A DNA stretch of 64,000 bases from Varibaculum massiliense (lineage in GTDB: Bacteria; Actinomycetota; Actinomycetes; Actinomycetales; Actinomycetaceae): positions 806,001 to 870,000 of the forward strand of contig NZ_FNWI01000004.1 of assembly GCF_900106855.1 (NCBI RefSeq), written 5' to 3'. Positions 17,312-25,286 of the stretch are shown piece after piece. Position numbers and translations under genes: made by a program. Position 1 is the first letter of the stretch, and each line of letters opens with the position of its first letter. The notes beneath the pieces were generated by a model that did no database searches, had not been told where the DNA came from, and was given only the letters and a program-made list of their open reading frames with translations.

Positions 17312-19474
17312 CTATTCGCCTCGGGTCTTAGCAATGATTTCCTCAGCAACTGAGCGGGGGACCTCATCGTAGCTGTCAAACTGCATCGTGTAAACGGCGC
17401 GACCCTGCGTCTTTGAACGCAAGTCGCCCACATACCCGAACATTTCCGACAGCGGAACCTTTGCCCGGACTTCCTTCACTCCATTGACATCGTCCATGGA
17501 CTGAATGAATCCGCGGCGAGAGGAAAGATCGCCCATCACGTCGCCCATATACTCTTCCGGAGTCCGAACCTCAACGGCCATAATCGGCTCCAGCAAAGTG
17601 GGCTTAGCGCGGCGAGCGCCCTCCCTCAAAACCATGTTACCGGCAATCTTGAAAGCCATTTCCGAAGAGTCAACGTCATGGTAAGCACCATCCGTCAAAG
17701 TCGCCTTGATACCGGTTAGCGGGTAACCAGCCAAAACGCCCCCCTCCATGGCTTCACGAATGCCCTGGTCAACCGAAGGAATGTATTCGCGAGGAATACG
17801 TCCGCCGGTAATCTTGTTAACAAACTCGTACGGTTCTTCCGCATCCGCGGGGAGCGGCTCGAAAGTGACCAGTACCTTTGCGAACTGGCCGGAACCACCG
17901 GTCTGTTTCTTGTGGGTGTACTCCACATCCTCGACCGTCTTGCGGATGGTTTCGCGGTACGCAACCATGGGCGCACCCACGTTAGCTTCCACGTGGAACT
18001 CGCGTTTCATCCGGTCAACTAGCACATCCAGGTGCAGCTCGCCCATACCGCCAATCACGGTCTGGCCAGTCTCGTCATCTAGACGCACGGTAAAGGTCGG
18101 GTCTTCTTCCGCCAGGCGCTGAATCGCAATGCCTAGCTTCTCTTGGTCAGCCTTGGTCTTGGGCTCGATCGCCACGTGAATAACCGGATCTGGGAAGTTC
18201 ATTGATTCCAGAACTACCGGCTGGTCGTTCTCACACAAGGTGTCGCCAGTGGTGGTGTCCTTCAATCCCACGAAAGCGTAAATGTTTCCAGCATGCGCGA
18301 CCTCAATCGGATTTTCCTTATTGGAGTGCATCTGGAAAATCTTGCCGACGCGTTCGCGCCGTCCCTTAGTCGCGTTAAGCAGCGGGGAACCCGCCTTAAT
18401 ATGTCCGGAGTAAATCCGAACATAAGTTAGCTTGCCGTAGAACGGGTGCGCGGCAATCTTAAATGCCAGCGCCGCGAAATGGGCGTTCTCGTCCGGAGGA
18501 CAAAGAATTTCTTCTTCCTCGTTATTGGGGCTGTGTCCTTCCAGAGGCGGCACATCCAGTGGGGAAGGTAGGTAACGCAAAACGCCATCCAGAACTGGCT
18601 GTACACCCTTGTTCTTGAACGCGCTGCCTGCAAACACCGGGTAGATTTCGCTTCTCAAAGTGAGTTCGCGGATACCGGCAATAATCTGATCGTTCGTCAG
18701 CTCGCCGTTTTCTAGGTAAGCCTCCATCAATTCATCATTGGCTTCCGCCGCCGCGTCAATCAGTTTCTCGCGGTATTCTTCCGCGCGATCTTGGAGGTCA
18801 GCGGGGATTTCACCGTATTCGAGGACTGCACCCAAAGTGGGGTCACCCTCGGATACTTTCGCGCCCTTCTTATTGGCCGCCGCGGCCTGCTCGGCGCTGA
18901 AAGTCTCCGGGAAGTAAACTGCCCGCATATCGAGCAGGTCAACGATTCCCTTGAACTCGGCCTCTGCCCCAATCGGCAGAACCATCACTACCGGCTTCGC
19001 GTGCAGGCGATCCTCAATGGTCTTTACCGAATAGTAGAAATCGGCACCCAGTTTGTCCATCTTGTTGACGAAGCAGATTCGGGGAACGTCATACTTGTCG
19101 GCCTGACGCCATACGGTTTCAGACTGCGGTTCCACGCCCTCTTTACCGTCGAATACGGCCACGGCACCATCGAGGACGCGCAGGGAGCGTTCTACCTCTA
19201 CAGTGAAGTCAACGTGACCAGGGGTATCAATGATGTTGATCTGTTGGTCATGCCAAAAACAGGTGGTCGCCGCGGAGGTAATGGTAATACCGCGTTCCTT
19301 CTCCTGTTCCATCCAGTCCATGGTTCCGGCACCATCGTGGGTTTCGCCCATCTTGTAGTTGATGCCCGTGTAGTACAGGATGCGTTCGGTTACAGTGGTT
19401 TTACCAGCATCAATGTGAGCCATGATGCCGATGTTGCGAACCTTAGATAGGTCAGCAAGCACTTCTAATGCCAC
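17312..19474 (-). CDS. fusA: Elongation factor G
   Basis: The 720-aa translocase GTPase shows [29 protein letters not shown] and NKMDKLGAD (G1, G3, G4), then the EF-G domains II-V, including [15 protein letters not shown] and [10 protein letters not shown]. It is slightly longer than the common 690-705 aa; the extra residues appear to lie within the G' region. It lies 21 bp after rpsG, in the order rpsL-rpsG-fusA-tuf. Confidence 0.98.
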   Translation of the reverse strand: MALEVLADLSKVRNIGIMAHIDAGKTTVTERILYYTGINYKMGETHDGAGTMDWMEQEKERGITITSAATTCFWHDQQINIIDTPGHVDFTVEVERSLRVLDGAVAVFDGKEGVEPQSETVWRQADKYDVPRICFVNKMDKLGADFYYSVKTIEDRLHAKPVVMVLPIGAEAEFKGIVDLLDMRAVYFPETFSAEQAAAANKKGAKVSEGDPTLGAVLEYGEIPADLQDRAEEYREKLIDAAAEANDELMEAYLENGELTNDQIIAGIRELTLRSEIYPVFAGSAFKNKGVQPVLDGVLRYLPSPLDVPPLEGHSPNNEEEEILCPPDENAHFAALAFKIAAHPFYGKLTYVRIYSGHIKAGSPLLNATKGRRERVGKIFQMHSNKENPIEVAHAGNIYAFVGLKDTTTGDTLCENDQPVVLESMNFPDPVIHVAIEPKTKADQEKLGIAIQRLAEEDPTFTVRLDDETGQTVIGGMGELHLDVLVDRMKREFHVEANVGAPMVAYRETIRKTVEDVEYTHKKQTGGSGQFAKVLVTFEPLPADAEEPYEFVNKITGGRIPREYIPSVDQGIREAMEGGVLAGYPLTGIKATLTDGAYHDVDSSEMAFKIAGNMVLREGARRAKPTLLEPIMAVEVRTPEEYMGDVMGDLSSRRGFIQSMDDVNGVKEVRAKVPLSEMFGYVGDLRSKTQGRAVYTMQFDSYDEVPRSVAEEIIAKTRGE

Positions 19475-19495
19475 AATCGTTCCTTCCGGTTAGAG

Positions 19496-19966
19496 TTACC
19501 AGCGGTAATGAGCGAAAGCCTTGTTGGACTCCGCCATCTTGTGCATATCTTCACGACGCTTCACCGCAGCACCCAGGCCGTTGGAAGCATCCATAATTTC
19601 GTTCATGAGGCGTTCGGTCATGGTCTTTTCGCGGCGCTGCCGAGAAAAGTCAACCAACCAGCGCAGCGCCAAAGTGGTCGCCCGTGCGGGGCGTACCTCC
19701 ACTGGCACCTGGTAGGTGGCGCCACCGACGCGGCGAGAACGCACCTCTAGAGCGGGGCGAACATTTTCCAGGGCGCGCTTTAACACGCTTACCGGTTCTT
19801 GTTCGGTACGTTCCCGCACGCCCTCGAGCGCGCCGTAAACAATACGTTCCGCCAATGCTTTCTTGCCGTCTAGCAGCACCCGATTGACCAACTGAGTGAC
19901 GATAGTCGAGTTGTAAACCGGATCAACCGCCAAAGGGCGCTTGGGAGCTGGACCTTTACGAGGCAT
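19496..19966 (-). CDS. rpsG: 30S ribosomal protein S7
   Basis: [20 protein letters not shown] is the usual actinobacterial S7 start and gives the normal 156 aa. The open frame extends 20 codons upstream into rpsL, which I discard. S7 nucleates assembly of the 30S head and contacts the E-site tRNA; the loop [20 protein letters not shown] is conserved. The start lies one base after the rpsL stop. Confidence 0.97.
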   Translation of the reverse strand: MPRKGPAPKRPLAVDPVYNSTIVTQLVNRVLLDGKKALAERIVYGALEGVRERTEQEPVSVLKRALENVRPALEVRSRRVGGATYQVPVEVRPARATTLALRWLVDFSRQRREKTMTERLMNEIMDASNGLGAAVKRREDMHKMAESNKAFAHYRW

Positions 19967-19967
19967 A

Positions 19968-20342
19968 CTACTTCTTCTCCTTCTTCGCGCCGTACTTCGA
20001 CCGACCCTGGCCGCGGTCACGCACACCCTGGGTGTCTAGCGCGCCGCGCACGATGTGGAAACGCACACCGGGCAGATCCTTTACACGCCCACCGCGCACC
20101 AGCACGATGGAGTGTTCTTGCAGATTATGTCCCTCGCCGGGGATGTAAGCGGTCACTTCAATGCCGCTGGATAGGCGAACACGCGCCACTTTCCGCAATG
20201 CCGAGTTCGGCTTCTTCGGGGTGGTGGTGTAAACACGAGTGCAAACGCCGCGGCGCTGGGGCGAGCCCTTTAGCGCGCGAGTTTTACTCTTCGCCTTCTT
20301 AGTTGAGCGTCCTTTGCGGACCAACTGTTGGATGGTAGGCAC
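19968..20342 (-). CDS. rpsL: 30S ribosomal protein S12
   Basis: The 124-aa decoding-centre protein begins [12 protein letters not shown] and contains [13 protein letters not shown] and [12 protein letters not shown]. Lys43 and Lys88, the residues most often changed in streptomycin-resistant mutants, are both wild type. It is the first gene of the str operon, with a leader of about 235 nt. Confidence 0.98.
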   Translation of the reverse strand: MPTIQQLVRKGRSTKKAKSKTRALKGSPQRRGVCTRVYTTTPKKPNSALRKVARVRLSSGIEVTAYIPGEGHNLQEHSIVLVRGGRVKDLPGVRFHIVRGALDTQGVRDRGQGRSKYGAKKEKK

Positions 20343-20584
20343 TACTTCTCCTGTTACTTAATGTCGAAACACTTGCCACGCGGTACCGAAATATCGCCCC
20401 CAGAAACGGGCATACTGCACCGCCGGGGCCGGCCCGCCAGGTTAAGGCTGCACAGGATGCTTGCCTAGGTGGTCAGCGGATCGCGCCTAACTGACTTACC
20501 CTTAACGTCCGGAGCTCAACGGAGAAGAGCCCGTGCCAGAAAATCTGACTAGTTCGGGGCCCGGTATCGCGGGCACCATGATTA

Positions 20585-20614
20585 AAATTAGCCAGCCACC
20601 CTGTTGCTGGTCAA
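20585..20614 (-). promoter_or_regulatory. Predicted promoter of the str operon
   Basis: Minus-strand TTGACC and TAATTT are separated by 18 bp. Transcription would start near 20578, leaving a GC-rich leader of about 235 nt before rpsL in which I see no open reading frame. Confidence 0.65.
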
Positions 20615-20891
20615 ACCGGATTAGCAAATAAAAGCCCTTTTGTGACTGATTCCATGAGTAAAGCTAGGATTCGGGGCGGTTTCTCCGGTGGGCATGGGTG
20701 GTTGGGGGGGGCGTGGGTCGATTCCTGCGTCCTCCCTGAATAATAGCGCCCTCCCTACCTCCCCCGATCCCCTTCCCAATCTATTGCCCCCCGCTGATGA
20801 GTAGACCGGGAAGGTATTTCTGTTTCCAGGGGAGAGGGGATTGTTATAACTACATCTCGCTATTTAGCTTCGGGCAACTGTGTAATCGCAG
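20615..20891. other. Non-coding gap with G-rich and C-rich tracts
   Basis: No gene is supported here. The stretch carries a G-rich segment (about 20690-20717, including a run of eight G) and, 30 bp on, a C-rich segment (20749-20777) with runs of 3-5 C. Either could form a G-quadruplex on one strand, or the two could pair imperfectly with each other. The rest separates the ParE-like toxin gene from the str promoter. Confidence 0.5.
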
Positions 20892-21224
20892 CTATTCGCT
20901 CACATCTTTCGCAATTTCCTCGAGATTTCTACCACTATAAACCACACGGATCACTTCGACTTTTTCTTGATTTTCATCTACTTCGTAAAAAATAACGTAT
21001 TTACCCGCTGCAACTCTACGTATCCCCATACTGCGCCACGGCTCCCACCCAACAGGCGGGTAGCGCAGGGGCAATGTATCTAAATCTCGTATCTGTTCCC
21101 GAATGTTTTCGGTTTGCCTCTTAGCCGACTCGGGTGCAAGCAGCGAATTGGAAATATAAGAAGAAATCCCGCGCAAATCGTTGTAGGCCGCGCGGGTGTA
21201 AGACACCGTAAATCTGGTGCTCAT
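20892..21224 (-). CDS. RelE/ParE-superfamily toxin
   Basis: The 110-aa protein has the RelE/ParE layout: FTVSYTRAAYNDLRGISSYI, then a helical middle (SAKRQTENIREQIRDLDTLP), a strand GIRRVAAGKYVIFYEVDE, and VEVIRVVYSGRNLEEIAK. The RRVAAGKYVIFYEV block resembles ParE (gyrase poisons) more than RelE mRNA interferases, but the target cannot be read from sequence. It overlaps the antitoxin gene by 4 bp, the normal arrangement of a type II module. Confidence 0.88.
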   Translation of the reverse strand: MSTRFTVSYTRAAYNDLRGISSYISNSLLAPESAKRQTENIREQIRDLDTLPLRYPPVGWEPWRSMGIRRVAAGKYVIFYEVDENQEKVEVIRVVYSGRNLEEIAKDVSE

Positions 21225-21523
21225 AAATTAAACTCTGCCGCTAGAGCCTGATCGACTTCGTCAGGAGTTAACCCCTGCTGCTGCTTTGAGGCAATACCCT
21301 TGGCGAGTTCGCGGTCGATTTCCTCACGAGACATTCCCCCGATAGCAACCGGAACCGGATAAGAAATCCGGGGAGTAAAAGGAATCCCTTGCTGCATAAC
21401 TACTTGGCTATACAGCATCTGAATCGCCGCTGAAGGACTAATTCCTAATTGCGTCAAAATCCTTTCAGCTTGCTCTTTCAATCTGGTATCGATGCGGGCA
21501 TAAACCGCAGATGTGTTGGCCAT
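21221..21523 (-). CDS. RelB/DinJ-family antitoxin
   Basis: The 100-aa protein has an N-terminal ribbon-helix-helix (SAVYARIDTRLKEQAERIL, then GISPSAAIQMLYSQVV) typical of RelB/DinJ antitoxins, and a C-terminal toxin-binding segment (MSREEIDRELAKGI ... DEVDQALAAEFNL). It would bind its own promoter as a dimer. It is the upstream gene of the module, as expected, with a GGGGA ribosome-binding site. Confidence 0.9.
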   Translation of the reverse strand: MANTSAVYARIDTRLKEQAERILTQLGISPSAAIQMLYSQVVMQQGIPFTPRISYPVPVAIGGMSREEIDRELAKGIASKQQQGLTPDEVDQALAAEFNL

Positions 21524-21544
21524 AGTTCCCCTTTTTTCTTTTCA

Positions 21545-21573
21545 ATTATGCTGCCGAGAATTAGCGATTGCAA
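21545..21573 (-). promoter_or_regulatory. Predicted promoter of the toxin-antitoxin module
   Basis: Minus-strand TTGCAA and CATAAT are separated by 17 bp, about 22 bp upstream of the antitoxin start. Repeated TGCTTGCRA words just upstream (21568-21598) could be antitoxin-binding sites. Confidence 0.6.
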
Positions 21574-21706
21574 GCACTTACAATTTTTCGCAAGCAACAG
21601 GTATTTATTTTTGGGCGAAAGAAATAGGGTGCGGAGGACACCGCGGAGCACGCGGCGAGGCTGGCAGGTTAGTGTCCGCTTGGTTCCTGGCTTATTATGG
21701 GAAATC

Positions 21707-23137
21707 GTGTGTTCATCTAGCCTGTCCGCGAGCGGAGTTTTGCAATATCGCGTATCCCGGCTGAGCGATGATGATTGCGACTTTGAGCAGGTAAATAGGC
21801 TTTTAGAGCAAAATCAGCATTTGCTTTCGTCTGCCGCAGCTGAGCGCAGCACCCTTACGGTTTGGAGCGGGGAACGGATTAGGCTAGCGGGTTTAGGTGT
21901 AGCTTGGCAGGCGCACTTTAGCGGGGAAAACAGATTTACGGCCGCCGAGGAAGCATGGCGGAATTTATGCGAACACGCTCAGGAGACTTCTGGTGGCGAG
22001 GATAAGAATTTTGCTGCAGCTGCCGGGGCATGGCAGGCAGGAGCGGCGAAAAACTGCTGCTCAAAACCAGAAAATATTCGCTGCTCAAAACCGGGAAAAA
22101 TAACTTGGCCACTGGTTTTGGGGAGTTTTGGGTTTACGCCCGCTACCCCATCGTTGCTGCTAGTTCCAGCTTTAGCGGTAGTCGCCAGTGGCGGTAATAC
22201 CTGGCTATGGCAGGCTCGTTGGCAGGAGGGGCAAGCAGATTTCCGAGGACGCCAGGGGAATACACCGGAAAACGCTAAGTCGAAAGCAGCGCTCGCTCCT
22301 CAACCATCCCCACTTTCCCCTTCCAATCCGGCGCAGGTAACTCACGAAACCTACCCGCATTTACAGCCAGACGCCTGGAAGGCGGCAGTCGAACGCGCGA
22401 CAACAGAAATCCGCGCCGGACGAGCAGAAAAAATCGTGCTTGCCCGAGATAAAGAACTACGTTTTGACCGGGATGTTTCTTTAGCGCGAGTCACCAGATA
22501 TTTAGCAGACAAATACCCCACTTGCTGGACTTATGCGATTGGCGACCTGGTGGGAGCCAGCCCCGAGATGCTGGCTAGCGTAAACGAGGGGAAGCTGCTG
22601 TGCCGCGTCCTCGCGGGTTCGGACGTTCCCTCCCAGGAGCAACGCCTGCTAAGCGACCCTAAAGAGCGACTTGAGCACCGGTTGGCAGTTCAAAGCGCCG
22701 AGGAGTCGCTAACTGAATTGAACTTAGATTTAGAGGTTCCTGCTCCCCGCCTGCTGCACCTGGGGTACGTTACTCATTTGGCAACCGATATTACCGCCGA
22801 GAACCTGGCAGAACAGGCAGTTACTTCCCTGCGGGCGGCAGCAGCGCTGCATCCCACCGCGGCGGTTTGCGGAAAACCGCGCGAAGTTGCCGCTGAACGC
22901 TTGGCAGAGCTAGAAGCCATGGATAGGCGCCGTTACGCCGCCCCGATTGGATGGATGGATGCCGCCGGCGAGGGCGAATGGGCAATTGCTTTGCGTTGCG
23001 CCGAGCGCGACCCTGCCCGCGCCGACACCTACCGCCTGATTGCAGGGGCGGGGATTATGGGAGATTCTGATCCGCAGCGCGAATTGGCCGAAACCGAAAC
23101 TAAAATGTCGCCGATGCTCCGCGCGCTCCAGGCATAA
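21707..23137 (+). CDS. menF: Isochorismate synthase
   Basis: The C-terminal chorismate-binding domain is clear: RAGRAEKIVLARDKELRF, GASPEMLASV, RVLAGSDVPS, LHPTAAVCGKPREVA, and AGAGIMGDSDPQRELAETE. It converts chorismate to isochorismate, the first step of menaquinone synthesis; menD, menC, menB and menE lie nearby. The open frame begins far upstream at 21449, but that part overlaps the toxin-antitoxin promoter and is not MenF-like. I place the start at the GTG (21707) preceded by GGGA, giving 476 aa; a TTG at 21740 is an alternative. The N-terminal third is poorly conserved. Confidence 0.88.
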   Translation: MCSSSLSASGVLQYRVSRLSDDDCDFEQVNRLLEQNQHLLSSAAAERSTLTVWSGERIRLAGLGVAWQAHFSGENRFTAAEEAWRNLCEHAQETSGGEDKNFAAAAGAWQAGAAKNCCSKPENIRCSKPGKITWPLVLGSFGFTPATPSLLLVPALAVVASGGNTWLWQARWQEGQADFRGRQGNTPENAKSKAALAPQPSPLSPSNPAQVTHETYPHLQPDAWKAAVERATTEIRAGRAEKIVLARDKELRFDRDVSLARVTRYLADKYPTCWTYAIGDLVGASPEMLASVNEGKLLCRVLAGSDVPSQEQRLLSDPKERLEHRLAVQSAEESLTELNLDLEVPAPRLLHLGYVTHLATDITAENLAEQAVTSLRAAAALHPTAAVCGKPREVAAERLAELEAMDRRRYAAPIGWMDAAGEGEWAIALRCAERDPARADTYRLIAGAGIMGDSDPQRELAETETKMSPMLRALQA

Positions 23138-23408
23138 ACGAGGTTTAGCGCCGGGAACGTCGTTAGCGACTCTGGGCAGAGGTAAAATTCGCTTCCAAAT
23201 TGCGCTAGCCAATACCACCCAAGATTTCACTAGGTTCGCATTTTGTGAACACGTGAAACTCTTAAAAACCCCATAGGTCTTACGACCTAACTGATCGCCG
23301 TCTAGGTAAAATTTATAGAAGATATCTTCACCACTATTTGCGGCAATAAATACCCATAGCACTAGGTAAATAGATTTTTATATTTTTTATCTTGAAAAAC
23401 TTTTAGAC
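23138..23408. other. Intergenic gap after menF
   Basis: No gene is supported. A short stem TAGGTC / GACCTA with a TTAC loop lies at about 23274-23289 but has no U tract. The sequence becomes AT-rich toward the next promoter. Confidence 0.5.
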
Positions 23409-23438
23409 TTTACAGGCTACTTTCTTGTCAGGTATTTT
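23409..23438 (+). promoter_or_regulatory. Possible promoter of the Flg_new surface protein
   Basis: TTTACA and TATTTT are separated by 18 bp in an AT-rich stretch about 60 bp upstream of the start codon. The match is moderate. Confidence 0.45.
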
Positions 23439-23497
23439 TATTTCACTAAAAAGGGTTACCCCAGAAATTTTCACCTACTAAATCGAAGGGATAATAG

Positions 23498-24454
23498 ATG
23501 AACGAAAGCAAACGGTCCATCCGCTTACTTGCGTTGCTAGCGGCAACACTTTTGACGATGGCGACGGTATTTTTTGCCGGTTCCGCCACGAACGCCTGGG
23601 CAGAAGATCCAGCTGCGCCAGCGCCGGCAGGTAACCACATCGCCGCAGTGCAATTCAGCTTAATTGGCTACGCCTCCGGGCAAACTCCCACTAGCGTGCA
23701 GGTTGGTTCGCAAACCGACAAAGTAAACGTTGAATCCAAGAAGTTTTTCCAGTCTGATCCGAATGCAGCTGCTTGGACAGAGGCCACCGGTACCTTTACC
23801 CACGATTTTAAATATCGCGTTAAAATCACTTTCAGCGCGAAAGCTGGTTACGATTTTGACGGCTTAACGGCAGGCAACATTAAACTCGAAACCGGCGAAA
23901 CCGCCGTTGAGTACGATGTTGCAACTAAGACAGCAACCTTTGATTTAACGCGGATCCCTGCCAATCACACCCTGACCTTTAATACCAACGGTGGCAGCGC
24001 TATCCAGCCGGTCACCGAACCTGAAAACACGGATATTGACCTGGCCGCTTACATGCCCACCAAAGAGGGTTTCAAATTTGAAGGCTGGTACGCCGATGAA
24101 GCGCTTACGCAAAAAATGGACAAAGTTACCCTAGGTCAAGACACAACCGTATATGCGAAGTGGACCGCGGACACCCCCGCGACGCCTGAAAACCCGGAAC
24201 CTTCACAACCGGATAACCCAGGAGATCAGCCGGGTCCTGCTCCTAAGCCCAACGTACCCACTCCTCCTCAGACTTCTACCCCTTCAGTAAGCCCTGGATC
24301 CAAAGGAGTAGTACCAGCCAAGAAGAAGCCACACGGGAACACGCAAACGCCGGTAACCGGCAGCCATTCCTTAATGGCAATCCCCATGTCTGTCCTAATG
24401 ACAGCTGCCGGAGCAGCGCTGCTAGTCTCGCGCCGGAGGAAGGCTAACTTTTAG
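23498..24454 (+). CDS. Exported surface protein with one InlB/Flg_new repeat
   Basis: The 318-aa protein has a signal peptide (about 1-34, ending NAWAE) and a beta-rich N-terminal domain (about 45-150). One InlB B-repeat/Flg_new module follows (about 158-222: LTFNTNGGSAIQPV ... GFKFEGWYADEALTQKM ... TTVYAKW), then a Pro-rich linker. The C-terminus looks like a sorting signal (TPVTG, a hydrophobic helix, RRRKANF), but with TPVTG in place of LPxTG. Anchoring is therefore uncertain. The ribosome-binding site GAAGGG supports the start. It is monocistronic with a strong terminator. Function is unknown; such repeats occur in adhesins. Confidence 0.8.
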   Translation: MNESKRSIRLLALLAATLLTMATVFFAGSATNAWAEDPAAPAPAGNHIAAVQFSLIGYASGQTPTSVQVGSQTDKVNVESKKFFQSDPNAAAWTEATGTFTHDFKYRVKITFSAKAGYDFDGLTAGNIKLETGETAVEYDVATKTATFDLTRIPANHTLTFNTNGGSAIQPVTEPENTDIDLAAYMPTKEGFKFEGWYADEALTQKMDKVTLGQDTTVYAKWTADTPATPENPEPSQPDNPGDQPGPAPKPNVPTPPQTSTPSVSPGSKGVVPAKKKPHGNTQTPVTGSHSLMAIPMSVLMTAAGAALLVSRRRKANF

Positions 24455-24471
24455 GCATAAATACTAAATAA

Positions 24472-24515
24472 TTTAGGCAGCCAGACTTTGTCTGGCTGCC
24501 TAAAATTCTTTTACC
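24472..24515 (+). terminator. Rho-independent terminator after the Flg_new protein gene
   Basis: A perfect 15-bp stem (TTTAGGCAGCCAGAC / GTCTGGCTGCCTAAA, TTT loop) is followed by a T-rich tract. Confidence 0.9.
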
Positions 24516-24753
24516 CACAACTATTGGGTTAATGGGTTAATACTCAAAATATCGCTGCTCATTCTGTTTGTCAGACGTTATAATGGTATAGAAGCCCTGC
24601 TTGAGCGCTACTTGTCAGAGCAATCTAACAAGTATTCTCACCAGGGTATTAATTTCGTTGCGAAAGACGGAGCCCAGCTAACTGCCCCGGAAACCCGCCA
24701 GAAAAAAGCAAGATTCCTTGACGCCCTTAACTTTTGTCAAGTAAACTTGCGTT

Positions 24754-24963
24754 GTGAGGTTTAAGGTAAGCGCTTTCAAACACGGATACACACAAGCAGA
24801 AATCAGCCACGCTATCCGCAACGCTTGGCGCATCCTCGACCTCGACGAAGGAGTAACCCTTTTCCTCGGACCTACCCCCGACGGACACATAATCGAAGTC
24901 CTTACCAATCGGGACGGAGACTGCTTTCACGCCATGACCGCTAGAACCAAATTCTTTCAGTAA
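24754..24963 (+). CDS. Small protein, possible toxin of a two-gene cassette
   Basis: This 69-aa protein starts with GTG (MRFKVSAFKHGYTQAEISHA) and ends FHAMTARTKFFQ. The layout (His-containing N-terminus, then HIIEVLTNRDGDCFHAMTAR) recalls small BrnT/DUF4258-like toxins, whose C-terminus is often HAMxAR. I do not recognise it with certainty. It is followed after 9 bp by an HTH protein, an arrangement common for toxin-antitoxin pairs. A TATAAT box at 24575-24580 may be its promoter, but no good -35 is visible. Confidence 0.6.
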   Translation: MRFKVSAFKHGYTQAEISHAIRNAWRILDLDEGVTLFLGPTPDGHIIEVLTNRDGDCFHAMTARTKFFQ

Positions 24964-24972
24964 GGAACAGCA

Positions 24973-25248
24973 ATGACCACTAAAACCAAGCTCACTGACG
25001 AAGAATATGCCGCAAAGTTTGCCCAAACCGACCCAGCCGAAATTATGGAATCCGCGCGGGGAATTTGGGAAGCCGACACCTTCCGGGATATCCAGGTAGC
25101 TAGAGACCGTAAAGAACAAGCCGAAACCGAACTCACCCAAGCGGTAGCTAAAGCCCGACAAGCGGGAATGACCTGGCAAGCAATCGGCGGGATACTCGGA
25201 ATGAGCAGACAAGGAGCCCAATCCTACTACCGGTCGCGAATCGCCTAA
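24973..25248 (+). CDS. HTH protein, possible antitoxin partner
   Basis: The 91-aa protein has an acidic, helical N-terminus (TDEEYAAKFAQTDPAEIMES) and a C-terminal helix-turn-helix, AKARQAGMTWQAIGGILGMS followed by RQGAQSYYRS. That is a plausible DNA-binding module for autoregulation. An AAGGA ribosome-binding site precedes the ATG. Its tight spacing after the 69-aa gene suggests one transcription unit. A role as antitoxin is inferred from the arrangement only. Confidence 0.6.
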   Translation: MTTKTKLTDEEYAAKFAQTDPAEIMESARGIWEADTFRDIQVARDRKEQAETELTQAVAKARQAGMTWQAIGGILGMSRQGAQSYYRSRIA

Positions 25249-25286
25249 CTGCCAGAAAGCCACGCTCTCCAAGCGTAAAGGCACAT

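Noticed and set aside
18791-19450. 219-codon open frame opposite fusA
   Set aside because: Antisense shadow of a highly biased gene; no family motif.
22910-23362. 150-codon minus-strand frame overlapping the end of menF
   Set aside because: Antisense to conserved MenF motifs, and the part beyond menF shows no protein family.
24727-25284. 185-codon minus-strand frame over the two small genes
   Set aside because: The plus-strand pair has good ribosome-binding sites, tight spacing and an HTH; the minus frame has none of these.
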